Origin: Strobilurus pachycystidiatus
Taxonomy: Eukaryota; Basidiomycota; Agaricomycetes; Agaricales; Physalacriaceae
Direction of reading: 5' to 3'
Assembly (NCBI GenBank): GCA_019915135.1
Contig: JAHLMK010000024.1
Span: 62,001-126,000 of the forward strand
DNA length: 64,000 nucleotides
Of the stretch, positions 1-10,892 are shown in pieces; position 1 is the stretch's first letter, and every line of letters starts with the position of its first letter. The position numbers were made by a program, and so were the translations under genes. The notes below the pieces were generated by a model that was given only the letters and a program-made list of their open reading frames with translations, was not told the DNA's origin and did not search any database.

Positions 1-408
1 GTTTTGCAGTAGGGTGTGCACAGGCTCAGCCGAATGCCACGGCATGTTAGACAATTCAAGCGCAACCTCCTTGATCTGAGTAAGAAGATGCAGCGTGGGG
101 GTGAGGGTGGAGACAAGGAAATCGTCGGGTGGCGTGAAGGTGCTGTTCGTGGTGCATATCAATAGCTTCCGGACAGCCTTCGGAATGGAGGGCGACGAGC
201 GAAGGAACGCCGTGAATGCAACAATGTGCTTAGCCCAAGCTTCCAGAGTCGGCCAGGCAGCGAACCTGATATCTATGGACTCGAACAGCAATCGCTGACT
301 GGAATCAGTCCAGAAGCGACAGACGAGCGAAGCGCTTTTGAGAGTTTGTAGGTCCTCAACCTTGGTGAGGATCGAATCGATGAGTTCGAGAGGTAGTGTG
401 GCAATCAT
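1..408 (-). CDS. F-box protein, N-terminal part (cut by window edge)
   Basis: The minus strand is open from an ATG at 408 to the window edge (136 codons). The protein begins MIATLPLELIDSIL and continues with LVCRFW and SSQRLLF. This is the F-box-like pattern of fungal proteins that would bind SKP1 and recruit substrates to an SCF ubiquitin ligase. The later part (SSPSIPKAVRKLLI) resembles the gene at 22313-23658, which has SSPHIVSSIHSF at the matching place, so the two look like members of one expanded family. The substrate is unknown and the C-terminus lies outside the window. The F-box call rests on the motif only. Confidence 0.75.
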   Translation of the reverse strand, partial: MIATLPLELIDSILTKVEDLQTLKSASLVCRFWTDSSQRLLFESIDIRFAAWPTLEAWAKHIVAFTAFLRSSPSIPKAVRKLLICTTNSTFTPPDDFLVSTLTPTLHLLTQIKEVALELSNMPWHSAEPVHTLLQN

Positions 409-608
409 GTTGAGTGCACGAGGGGGCCAAAGAGGGTGGAAGAGGGGGATAGAGTTGGCAAGTCTTGTTATTCATTTTTATAGTGATGAAGGTGATGGTC
501 TTTGCAAGAGAATGTTCAACTGCGTGACGCGAATCGCGACGATCGGATCACATGAGTGGTTGTCGTCGTCGCTGGTCGAACGCTGTCGAACGAACGCCGG
601 GGCCCGGA

Positions 609-941
609 TTATTGCTATTTGCGAAAACAATGACACTTCTGGAAATGATCGAGTTTAGTAGAGTAACCCTAAGCCCATGTAAGCCCTAGATTAGGTTTAT
701 TTCCCGGGACTGAGGACCGCAAGCCCATGTCTTCGCATTAGCTCTCGTACCCCAGAATGGCTTTCAGTACTATTATAATGCTGAAAGCAGATAAACTCAA
801 GTGAAATTTGACAAGCAAGGTAATGAGCCGACGATTATGATAATTTCAGGTCACCCTAATCTAGGGCTTACTTCGGTCTAGGGTTACTCTACTAAACTCG
901 ATCATTTCCAGAAGTGTCATCATTTTCGCAAATAGCAATAA
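609..941. repeat. MITE-like element with long inverted repeats
   Basis: Bases 609-695 and 855-941 are reverse complements of each other over 87 bp with only 6 mismatches. They surround about 160 bp of non-coding sequence. The arms begin TTATTGCTATTTGCG and contain CCCTAA-type words. No clear target-site duplication flanks the arms. The size, long terminal inverted repeats and lack of coding capacity fit a MITE or foldback element. It lies about 200 bp upstream of the F-box start and could affect that promoter. Confidence 0.7.
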
Positions 942-1821
942 AATCGCGTTGTCATGCACACACAATAAGAAGGGCCATTACGCGCTGTATTATGAGCCAT
1001 TAAAACGACTGTAGTCGGCGTGCCCCCGAGAGGGAAGTTTCTTTTACTACTCAGACGGTGGTGGGGAGCAATAGCGCACGTCTCATGAGACGAGTTCGAC
1101 GACGTGCTGCGACGGTTCGTACATGATGCCATGCTTCCTAGCTAGCCAACGTTTGTGCGAGCCATCTAGAGCGATGCCGCATGCATCAGGCCATCGATTT
1201 GCGAAGATTGTCACGGAACGATGATGTGGCGCAACATCCTCAGGCCTATGGCAGAAGTACCTTGTCACTGTTTTACAACTGTTTTACAGCACCTGAAGGC
1301 ATCTCAATAACATTATGAATGAGTGGGACAAATCAAAAAATGATGTATTGCTTCATTACAGGACTGTAGTCTACGTTGTTTCCCATCACTTCCAAGCCCT
1401 AAGACCTATTTTGGTCAACCTGAGGAGAGTGTCAGTGAGGTGAGACGCGAAACAAAAGGAAAGAGGACTGACCATTCGCACACTCGTTCGGGCAACGACG
1501 AGGCACTTCTCTATAGTAGAAGATGCACATCGTCTAACATTTCAGACAGTAGAGGGTCGGACTCTACTGAATGAAGAGTCACCGCTCTGTTGTGGAGCTA
1601 AGTGAGAGGAAACTTAGGTGGTTGCCATAGAGTAAGAGTCGCATAGTCGGTTGAGCATAGGGCCGGTGGTGTCGGTCGGTGCAGCGGAGTAGAACTCACG
1701 ACTTACGCGCTTGTCGGCGATTCCATAGCGACGGAGCATCCGCGTTAGGATGATCACGATTTACGCCACCGAACAGCGAGCGGCAGATAGACCTTCATGG
1801 CGATACAAACGTGAGCGTCGC
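942..1821. other. Intergenic, no supported gene
   Basis: Only short, low-quality open frames are present on either strand. No family signature, tRNA arm or repeat was recognised. The right end is probably the 3' flank of the minus-strand candidate gene at 1822-2296. Confidence 0.4.
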
Positions 1822-2296
1822 TCAAGCTGATGGCTGCATGGATATGACGGTCGGTGGTGGTTGAAGCTTGAAGTCGAGCCCAAGACGAGAGAAGAACTTC
1901 AAGGATAATGTCAGACAATGGTGAAAGAAAGTGGCGATGAACACGTACATTAAGCATAGAGTGGAGCATAGGGAAGTGTTCTGAGAAAGAATGAAAATAC
2001 ATCGGTGAAGGAAAGCGAATGAACGTACTCGACTGGGGTCTGTCCCCAGCAAGACTTCGACAATCAGCAGTTTTGTGGCGCATCGTTATGCGGCCAGCTC
2101 TGGAGATCGTGCGTGCAATTGGATCATGACCGTGGCAACTGGGGTGGTTCAATGTAGGCGACGTTGAGTCTAGTGTTTGTCCCAGTCGACCACGGTCAGG
2201 CGATGCTGGTGTAGCTATGCCTTGTCGAGCGTGACGGAGATCTAGAGACACGGTCAACGACCAGAAAGCACACAGAGCCGCGAGGAGGGGCACCAT
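1822..2296 (-). CDS. Candidate small secreted protein (hypothetical)
   Basis: Proposed exons on the minus strand are 2029-2296, 1949-1980 and 1822-1896, giving 124 residues in frame. Both introns (48 and 52 bp) have a GTACGT donor; one ends TTTCTCAG, the other has a CTGAC branch site and ends AAG. The start has a hydrophobic leader (MVPLLAALCAFWSLTVS) that could be a signal peptide. A strong TATA element (TATATAAG) lies about 130 bp upstream. No family was recognised. Without splicing, one 180-codon frame runs from the same ATG to 1754, so the C-terminus depends on the introns being real. Confidence 0.35.
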
Positions 2297-2420
2297 TGCA
2301 CGATGAAGTCAACGCAACGACGACTCGACGAAGAGCGAGTCGTCTAAGGCTCGGAAGGACCTCATATTAGAGGATGGGAAAGAGCCTGCGATGGTGAGGA
2401 TGTGGGCCAATTTGGCTGGC

Positions 2421-2430
2421 CTTATATAGG
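2421..2430 (-). promoter_or_regulatory. TATA box
   Basis: On the minus strand this reads CCTATATAAG, a good TATA element about 125-135 bp upstream of the ATG at 2296. It supports transcription of the small candidate gene at 1822-2296. Confidence 0.5.
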
Positions 2431-3032
2431 CAGAGAGGTGCGGCCCCAGGCAAGGACACACAACAGCCTAGCCGAAGAGCTGTAGTACGGCCATCAGGCA
2501 TCTGATAGCGCTATTGCTTTTGAGGAAAGCGCTGATCATTTGTACAAGTGGCGTTCCCTGTTCGGTCGCTCCATTTCTACACTCTATGGGGTCATAGAGC
2601 TACAAGGTCAAAAGTATGTCGCAGTTCAAGCACCTAAATCGGTTGAGAAATGCGCGCTGGCGACGCGATTCTTCAAGATCGAGATAACATGTTTGTGGGT
2701 CCACACTCCCAGATACAGGCGCCAAGTGATGCGGATCTGCCCATGCCTTGTTCGCGGAGTTGAATGTCTTTTGTTCCATCAATTCGAGAACAAAGGCACG
2801 GCTGTGTGGTGGAATTAATGGAGATCAAAAATGGGTTGTTTCGTTGTTCTGACCTATACTTCCTTGTTCTTCATGCCTCGTTCCATCCGGGCGCTATTGT
2901 AGTCCATCTGATAGAAGGGGACGCACATCTTCTCATCAGGCGGCCGTCGGCTGAACGTATTACAACTTCCCGACAGTCAGTATCATCGCGCCACACATTA
3001 CCACCACCACGACCACCTCCACCATTGGTAAA
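2431..3032. other. Intergenic between divergent candidates
   Basis: Overlapping short frames occur on both strands but none has a recognisable motif or convincing splice continuation. The right part, with CCACCACCACGACCACC just before 3033, is probably the 5' leader of the next gene. Confidence 0.4.
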
Positions 3033-3512
3033 ATGAATCAGTCCGCGTCCGCCGCTCCAAATCCAGGCAGACGAGAACAGCGCACCACCTTCCCTGAACG
3101 TATGGAGCGGGCCTCCACTCAAGTCAAGCAGCTGATAGACCTGCTTGGCTCGATCCAGATCGCGCCACATTCCCGAGAAGAGCGCATCCTGGAGAAAATG
3201 CAGCCTCGGATCCATCACCTCGTTTCTATTATGACATCCGAGGATGGCAATAATTCATATCTCAAGCCCATCATGGATAACCTGCGAGCACACGCGAGAT
3301 ACCAGCAGATGATGGCACAGCACGCGCAGGACGAAGAGGACGCGAGGGTTATCGGGGAGTCTATTACTGTTGCGGAAGAGTCACTCAGGAAGTGGAAAGA
3401 TGCGTACGAGAGGTTGGGTCAATGGCAGTCCCAGCCACGACCGAGATGGCGACTGAACAGAAGTGATGAGCCTGAGGAGGAAGAGGAAGATTCGGAGGAG
3501 GTGGAAGAGTGA
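3033..3512 (+). CDS. Hypothetical protein with acidic tail
   Basis: A single-exon frame of 159 codons starts with MNQSASAAPNPGRREQ. It is rich in charged, probably helical sequence (for example ERMERASTQVKQLIDLLG) and ends in a run of Glu and Asp (EPEEEEEDSEEVEE). There is no signal peptide and no membrane segment. Several amphipathic stretches suggest a coiled-coil or helical protein. I do not recognise the family. The clean ATG, sensible composition and absence of a competing frame support a real gene. Nuclear or chromatin-associated function is possible from the acidic tail but is inference only. Confidence 0.6.
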   Translation: MNQSASAAPNPGRREQRTTFPERMERASTQVKQLIDLLGSIQIAPHSREERILEKMQPRIHHLVSIMTSEDGNNSYLKPIMDNLRAHARYQQMMAQHAQDEEDARVIGESITVAEESLRKWKDAYERLGQWQSQPRPRWRLNRSDEPEEEEEDSEEVEE

Positions 3513-3752
3513 AGCGCGACACATGTGAGCTCCCGGCGTCCCAGGTTGACTCTTCCAAAGATAAATTTCACAAGCACGCAGCGTATCAACATCGAACTGC
3601 AAGTAACTTACCGCAAATTAATGTAGAATAGTCTCTGAATTGTGTAGTACATTCGTGTCTCGCAATCGATAGTGCGGGATCGAGTGGCTCGAGCAAGAAA
3701 ATTTGCAGTCAGAGTGCCCGAGGTGCTGCCAGTGTGTGCTGCTGCTATGGAG

Positions 3753-3860
3753 GGGCAGCATCCTCGAGGGCGTTCAGGTAGCACTTAGAATCAGCACTGA
3801 ATGACGGCAGGTGACAAAGACGCGCCTCGTTCGTCCAGGTTCAGTCAGAATTCCCACGTT
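3753..3860. repeat. Direct repeat copy A, upstream of DUF4246 gene
   Basis: This segment starts with GGCAGCATCCTCGA, then carries CACTGAATGA, GACGGCAGGTGACAA and GACGCGCCTC, and ends near GTCAGAATTCCCAC. The same words in the same order recur at about 6418-6527. It lies directly upstream of the DUF4246 start. Confidence 0.65.
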
Positions 3861-3907
3861 GAATTTCCCGACGACCCCGTGCCCGTTATTAGTTGCTGTC
3901 GACCAAC

Positions 3908-6354
3908 ATGAGACGCGTCACGGCCAAAACTGTCTCAAATAGATTCGCCATTTTCGCAAATGCAGTCCGCGAAAAGGAGGACTGGTATATCAAAATCTTG
4001 GAGAAAGATCAAGACTTGGGACGGAAGTGGGCAGAAGAGGCGGCGTTGACTTCCTTACCGGGATTCGAGGACCATCTCAAGTAGGTTGCACATGCTATAC
4101 ATACGCCTTGCGCTCACCAACACCGCACAGAGAGCTTAAGGCAGAGGCGACTCGTATCGTTCGTCTTGATCATCTTATACGGCTGGAATCACAGAAGTTA
4201 CCTGCTCGAATTATTGATTATGAAGCCATCGAGCGAGACGTGCAGGCGGCGTGGAGGTATGCCAAGTTGTCGCGGCTTGGTGTGCGCGAAGCAGACTTGC
4301 ACGACGCGGTAGGTGCCTATGTTTCTGACGGGATCGTGCCCCCTTTGCTGCACAAGGAGGTACATAGACGTTCGCTTTAGACAGCGTTGCTTTCTCTGAT
4401 CCTTCAACAATGACACCGACAGCTCCTCCATGAACTTGATGCATTAGCGGCTTTGGAGCCGAAGGATTTCCATCCCGGCACCCTCGGAAAGGTCCGTCGT
4501 ATCTCTAGTATACCGCCCATCTCGCCCAGCGTCAGCTTTTCTTTTGCAGGTCCAAGATTTGATCCACCCCTCATTATGCAAGTCCGTCGTCGCATCTATG
4601 GCTGCTCTGCTAATGTCACCACAGATCCATATATAGTCAATAGCACGCCGGTACCCGACGACGTCTCATTACCTGCTACACAAGATGGCGAATTCCATAC
4701 TTCATCCACCATTCCAGGCGAGTCTGAGGACACAACAAACGATTACTGGTCCAAGTTCGCTTGGGTTCCCTCGGTCTTCCAAATCAACCACAATGGAACA
4801 GGTGCTACCATCGAGTCATACATAAATGGTCTTGGGCCTCGGGAACACTTTCCGGAGCTGTACCGTCTGATCGAGAGCGTTTTTCCATTGGCGCTGGTGC
4901 ATTTTGAGAAGACGCTGACGAGGCAGTTTGAGAGATTTGAATCTCCTTCAGGCGCGTTGTCTCCAAATCCATGTACGCATCAATGAAAACCTCATAGTCC
5001 TCTAGTCAAAGCTTGGAAGGCGCGCGCTGGTGCTCGCGAAGATGGCTTGGAAGCATGGAAGAAGGCTATCGAAGAGCGAAAGGAACAGCGCAAAGTGGAA
5101 GCGGAAGATAAAGAACACCAGCGTCAATTGGACCTGGAGGCGTCAAAGATGGAATGGAGCGACCGCGCTTCGTTACAAGCCAATGCGAGCGGACAGAACT
5201 TGTCATCGGCTATGTTCGCTGGTCGTAAAGTCAAAGTCATCGTCAAGGTAATTTTCTTCCCATTATCCCGCTTCTGTGTTCCTTAGTAGGTCGTCAGGCT
5301 GCGAACTATATACTAGGCCCGGGAGAGGAATATTCTGGTAGCTGGCATTTGGAAGGCATGGTACGCAATTCCAAGTTGCCCAAGAATCCACAGGCGTTCT
5401 GATACAACAACGGCCATGATAGCCTCATGAAAGGATCGTTGCATCAGCTATATACTATTACGCAAGCGATGAGGCCATTTCGGATGAAGGTCTTTCTCTG
5501 CGACGTGCCAGAGCTGATAACGTAGACTTCCCTGATATCAGCTACAATTGGGATGTACGCGAAGTTTCCGTGCTTTGGACGTAGATGTTGATTGCTAACA
5601 TCATTGGTAGAGCTTTCGAATTCATGGAGCAGAAGATGAAGAAGCGGAAGGGGAAGCGACAGAGGAGGAAGACGACACAGACTTCCCAAGCGACTGCGCT
5701 GCTGATTGGATCATGGAACAGAATATCGAGCTGGGAACTATACCTACCACAAACGTCAGCAGCGACACTGGATACAATACCGGGCGTATTGTGTCTTTCC
5801 CCAACTGGGTGCAGCATTTAGTCAAAGGTTTAAAGCACAATGGATGTTCTACTGGCATTGCGACACGGAAAATCGTCAGTTCCCTCTCTCAGGCATGAAT
5901 GTCATGATTCGTCTGACCCACTCAAATCCATTCTCACTAGTTGTGTTTCTTCCTCGTTGATGATAACGAGGTGCAGAGTGACACTCGCGAATGTCCGTCC
6001 CTCAGACTCAGCGGTTTGAAGGATGTTCACGTTCTAAGCACGAGCGATATTCCCATCCAAGAGAGGATGACCAACATCCCGACACTGAGCTTCCTTCTCG
6101 TGAAGGCCTTTGCCCAGACTGTGAAGCAGAATCTGCCAAACGAGCTAGTCAAGCTCATCATTGCACATGGCGAATCAGTCCTTGGTTTTACACGCGCCCA
6201 AGCTGAAGAGCATCGTCGCCGATTTATGGATGATCGTCGAGCGAAGGTCAATGACGACAACGGAGTAAGTAAAGTCTTCAATTCCCAGTATACGTTCACC
6301 AATTTACCGTCTATCCAGAGTTGGGAAAGGGATTATTCGTTATGCGAGCATTGA
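3908..6354 (+). CDS. DUF4246 family protein
   Basis: This multi-exon gene encodes roughly 600 residues and ends SLCEH. Hallmarks of the DUF4246 family (Pfam PF14033) are visible: an N-terminal EKEDWYIKIL / GRKWAEEA region, VQDLIHPSL, then PSVFQINHNGTGATIESYING with LGPREHFPELY, then a core SWHLEGM followed by ERIVASAIYYYASDE, and finally FFLVDD. Supported introns include 4081-4130, 4360-4422 and 4492-4549. The junction around 4580-4640 could not be resolved cleanly by eye. The first exon may not be the true N-terminus, because family members usually have more upstream sequence. Family function is unestablished; the His in SWHLEGM and the strand-rich core are compatible with a 2-oxoglutarate/iron oxygenase-like fold, which is inference. 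The gene is bracketed by a direct repeat. Confidence 0.8.
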
Positions 6355-6417
6355 CAAAGTAAGTAATACCTGAAGACCTGCTGTACGGCTCCTACGATGC
6401 AAATGGGAACAGCGATA

Positions 6418-6527
6418 GAGGCAGCATCCTCGAAAGCACTTTGAACCCAGCACTGAATGATGACGGCAGGTGACAAGACGCGCCTCTGAGTCTTTCCGAG
6501 TCTCCGAGTCAGAACTTCCCACCGTCA
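6418..6527. repeat. Direct repeat copy B, downstream of DUF4246 gene
   Basis: This segment matches copy A at 3753-3860: GGCAGCATCCTCGA, CAGCACTGAATGA, GACGGCAGGTGACAAGACGCGCCTC and GTCAGAACTTCCCAC occur in the same order with small indels. It starts about 60 bp after the DUF4246 stop. No DUF4246 coding sequence follows it. Confidence 0.65.
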
Positions 6528-8155
6528 CGACCGAGTCGCCTTATCAATTCTATGATTCTTCCTTGCCGTTATATCATTATGGAGACTTGGAGTCTTGGAC
6601 CATGCCGCGACTCCTGCTTGTCGTGATAACCAACGCCATCGGATGCCCTCCCACTGGCAGTCACGGTAACACGGTGATGTGCGCGTATCCCTTGTCGGGG
6701 CAAGTTGCAATAGCACGGCTTCAGAGCGCGTATAGTGGGCTATTTGCCTACCTCCTTACGACATTATTGAGTCTACATGGAGAGGAAGAAGCTGTCGCCC
6801 ACTCGTGGACGACTCTCACAAAGCCACAGTGGCACACACATTCTGATCCGACGACGGGCTCCCCGAGAATCCCTCTGATACAAGTGCCACCATCCCAAGG
6901 GAGATGTAGGCGAGATGCGGAATATTAATCATTTGGGGCTCCGTTATCGTGCCGACGGTTCTACTCTAAACCGTTTACTCATGACCACCGTGTATCTATC
7001 ACCACAGACGCCGATGAGTTGACTCCATGTCAGTCTCATAGCCTACACTTCAGTACCTGCTGGTTTCTCGGCAGGGAAGTGTACGTACTTGAGGCACACT
7101 GCAATGATATTGACAGTAACCACGGGTCATATTCTGTGTCTTTTCAGGCTCTCAAGAAGCCCTCGTTCCTGACATGCATCGTCTAGATCTTGTGTGTACA
7201 ATGCAGATTGATGGCGATGCACACAGTAGTTCGCGATGCAATTTTCGCTGTCACCTGGCTTCCATTCTTCTATATAAAGAGGGTGATTGGCGCGTAGAAT
7301 GATGGGATACATGGACTGATTCAACGCGACTTGGATGCTTTGAGTCCCGAGTCCGAGTCCGAGGTAGAGAGAGCATCAAGGGGGTAGATATATAGGAGCT
7401 CCCAAAACGGGCTGTGATAAGCTTTCTTACAGTCAGAGAGACAAGTGTCGCGTTAAACACTGATAGTTGTCCATAGCGAATCAACACGATCGTGGCTGAG
7501 AACACAGGTCGGGCCTCGGACCGATTGATCCGTTATAATTAAAGCAAGCCCCTATTTCTCTACGAGTTCTAATCAACTTGGATTGCGAATCTTGCTGGAG
7601 CGTTGCTGTTCATGTGGATGGAGTCTGAGTGACTTTGACATCATGGGATTGGGGTCCCGGTGGATCTGTGGCTACATCCGCGAGTTGAAGCTTGAGTTTC
7701 GGTTGATTTAGGCGTTACTAGCGCTTGTCCGCCCGCTGTATTCCGTAAGATCCGATGCGAATATGCAAGCGTGTTTGGGTGTGGCAGGGCTCCTGGTAGA
7801 GTCTATGACTATGAGGGAGCAGGGCAGGACGGATCCGCAGTGGAAAACACTAGGCAGAGAAGGACAATGGAACCGATTGGGATGATCGCGATCGAGGGTG
7901 CATAATTTTACATTCAGTGTACTAAAGGCTGAGAGAAAGACTGGAGAAAGACAGGCAGAGAATGAACAAGAAAGCTTACATGACTAGCCAGTGCAGTCTT
8001 CATTGGAGGCATCAGGGATGGCTCTAGGAATACTCCGAACGGTCTCCACAATGACGAGACCGATAGAGCCTGTCAGTATTATACTTCCATCTCTATCTAT
8101 CCCACTAGCAGCATCGATGATTAAACTGTGGCCCACAACGCCGACGCTGCCAGCG
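6528..8155. other. Long intergenic stretch upstream of the SCH9-type kinase
   Basis: No supported gene was found. An open frame at 6470-6928 begins at a non-ATG codon inside the repeat and shows no motif. A TATA-like element (TATATAAAG) occurs at 7272-7280 on the plus strand but only a very short ATG frame follows. The last several hundred bases are probably the leader and promoter of the kinase gene. Confidence 0.4.
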
Positions 8156-10555
8156 ATGGACCAAATGACGCCAAGGGCCGGAGTTACGACCAACCCATTC
8201 GAGGCGCCGTCGTCACCTGCTTCCGCCCACCATCCACTGCTCACCCCCACACGCCTCTCCGTCGCCAATCCCTTCGATCTGACGCCAGGCAGCCCGACGT
8301 CGGCGCCCGCTGCTCGCTCTGCCTTTGCCGCCGCCCTGCCCACCACTGGCCTCACCCTTCATGCGCCCGACTTCAACATGCAGAGATCGAAACAGACAAC
8401 GCCCTCACCCCCTCCACCGCTGACTGCATCCAGAGGCCAGATCCACGTCAAGCTCATCCAGGCACGGGGCCTCAACGTCCACAGCTCGTCGGCCAAGCCC
8501 TACGTCGTCGTCCAGTTCGAGCAAAACGAGTTTGTCAGTCGCGATCCTACCGATGAAGCCGACAAGGAGGTCAAGGGCGTCCCCTCCCGGGCCACCTCCT
8601 CGTCTGCTCTCAACGCTCTCAACCGGGCTGCCGGCCATATCCCGTCCCCGTCGTCGAGCGTGTCATCAAAAACTTCCAGCGGTAGCAACGGCGCCGGACT
8701 TTTTGGCCGGGTCAGCTCACACAATCCAGTGTGGAAACACGAAGTCTCCTTGTGCGTTCTGCATTCTTCGCTCCATTTCCTTGCAGCTCATTTCTGCCAG
8801 CGATGTCACTTCTGAATCATCTCTAATCACCTTCAACGTCTACGACCGCTCCGTTGTTGATCTCGGATTCCTCGGCACGGTTCAAATTAAACCCGTCCTC
8901 ATACACGACCACTCCGTCGACCAATGGTACACCCTAGTCCCCTTTGAGGATGAGGTCGTCTCTGGCGAGATACGTGTACAAATTACGTTCGAGGCCTACA
9001 AGGTACATTCCGCCGGTCATACGCCTTTCGCAATGTCGTTAATCTCCATCATATACATAGGTCAAACGCGCTCTGACTCCGCGAGACTTTGAATTTCTGA
9101 AGCTCATCGGCCGAGGCACCTTTGGCAAGGTTTTCCAGGTCCGGAAAAGAGACACGAAACGAATTTACGCCATGAAGGTCCTTTCGAAAAAGGAGATTGT
9201 CGCCAAAAAGGAGGTCGCTCATACAATAGGAGAGCGCAAGATTCTCCAGAGGTCCCTAGAATGCCCGTTCCTCGTCGGACTCAAGTTCAGTTTTCAGACG
9301 GACCAGGATCTGTATCTAGTAACCGACTTCAAGAGTGGCGGCGAACTCTTTTGGCATCTACAAAGAGAAACCCGGTTCAGCCTAGAGCGCGCGCGCTTTT
9401 ACATCGCCGAACTCGTGTTAGCTCTCGAGCATCTGCACAAGTATGGCATTGTCTATCGCGATCTCAAACCAGAGAACATCCTCCTCGATGCTACAGGGCA
9501 TGTTGCTCTCTGCGACTTTGGCTTATCAAAGGCCGATTTGGGCGCCAATCAGTTGACCACGACGTTCTGTGGCACAACTGAATACCTCGCTCCGGAGATC
9601 CTCCTCGATGAGCAGGGTTACTCGAAGATTGTGGATTTCTGGAGTCTGGGAGTCCTACTGTTCGAGATGTGCTGTGGCTGGAGCCCATTCTACGCCGAGG
9701 AGACGCAGCAGATGTACAAAAATATCTGCTTTGGCAAGATCCGTTTCCCCAAGGGTGTTATCAACGAAGAGGGCAAACAATTTGTGAAGGGCGTGAGTCA
9801 TCTTTCCGTTTGGCTCTCCGCTGATCCTAACGATACTGATCCGTCCCTTCTAGTTGCTCAACCGTAACCCGAAGCATCGCCTAGGGGCCAACAGAGACGC
9901 GGAGGAGCTCAAGGAGCATCCGTTCTTCGCATCCATCGACTGGAAAGCGTTGTCGCTCAAGCAGGTCACCCCGCCGTTCAAACCTGTCGTCGAGAGCGAC
10001 GAGAGCACGTCCAACTTTGACCCGGAATTCACCACCGCGGACCTCTCCGAGTTCTCGCATGGGATGATGGACGAAAACGACCCGAGCGAGGACTGGGTGA
10101 TGGGCAGCCTCGGCTCGCCGGGCTTGCACACGCCGAACGGACCCTTGGGGAGCGATAAAGGCAGCAGGAGCAACAGCTCGAGCAGCTTGGGGAGTCTGTA
10201 TGGCGGGTTCAGCGGCCTGTCGATGTCCAACCAGGGCCAGGGCAGCAACAAGGGCGTGAACATCACCGGTACGAAGGGCAGGCGGAGCAAGGGCTCGACG
10301 GGGCGGGGCAGCCCGCTCACGAGCAGCGTGCAGGAGAATTTTAGGGGGTTCTCGTATTCCGGGGAGAGCGTGATGGATGATCTGGAGATACACCGACGCG
10401 CGAACGGGCATGCGAACGGGAACGGGAATGGGAATAAGAGCGATGAGGAGGGGCCGGAGCCGACTACGGAGGATGAGTATGAGGATTTCTCGAGGAGCGC
10501 GGGGCGGTATGCGAGGGGACGGCGGAAGGGGCTGGGCTTCACTGAGGTAGAGTGA
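8156..10555 (+). CDS. SCH9: SCH9/SCK1-type AGC protein kinase with C2 domain
   Basis: Exons 8156-8751, 8801-9002, 9061-9792 and 9854-10555 give 743 codons in frame. A Ser/Pro-rich N-terminus is followed by a C2 domain (about residues 95-260) with a Ser-rich loop insertion, then an AGC kinase domain: glycine loop GRGTFGKV from 283, Lys305, catalytic YRDLKPEN (Asp400) and DFG at 418-420. The activation loop TTTFCGTTEYLAPE has the expected phosphorylation Thr434. The hydrophobic motif is FRGFSY (673-678, Ser677), where TORC1 phosphorylates Sch9. An acidic, Arg-Gly-ending tail of 65 residues follows. The C2-kinase-hydrophobic motif order is that of fungal Sch9/Sck1, which couples nutrient and TOR signalling to growth, ribosome synthesis and lifespan. 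Start is the ATG of MDQMTPRAG; an in-frame ATG farther upstream is possible. Confidence 0.93.
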
Positions 10556-10892
10556 GTGAACAGATTATCTCGGTTTCTACCACGTTGGCGCGTGGCGTAA
10601 TACAGGGCGGGCGATACCTGGCATGGTTTCTTAAAGACAAAGACATTGTACGACTGATACTTAGTAGCTCCTTCACACATTTTTTTTTTCGATTACGGTA
10701 AACATCGTCATTCATAGACTAGTCTGTAGTAATACCGATCCGCACTTTATATGCGCTGTATATTCTTCTGCTTCTATATTTATTGGAGAGGCGTGTTGGC
10801 GTTTTTTCGTGCGACACACGGACCAAGTTATCACCATCTAAGTAGCGATATACGTGCAGATGATAATAACCAGCGAAGAAACGGTCGACATA

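Noticed and set aside
6470..6928. 152-codon frame after the DUF4246 gene
   Set aside because: It starts at a non-ATG codon inside the direct repeat and shows no domain, signal or splicing pattern.
9850..10680. 276-codon minus-strand frame opposite the SCH9-type kinase
   Set aside because: It is the antisense shadow of the GC-rich kinase C-terminal exon and carries no independent motif.
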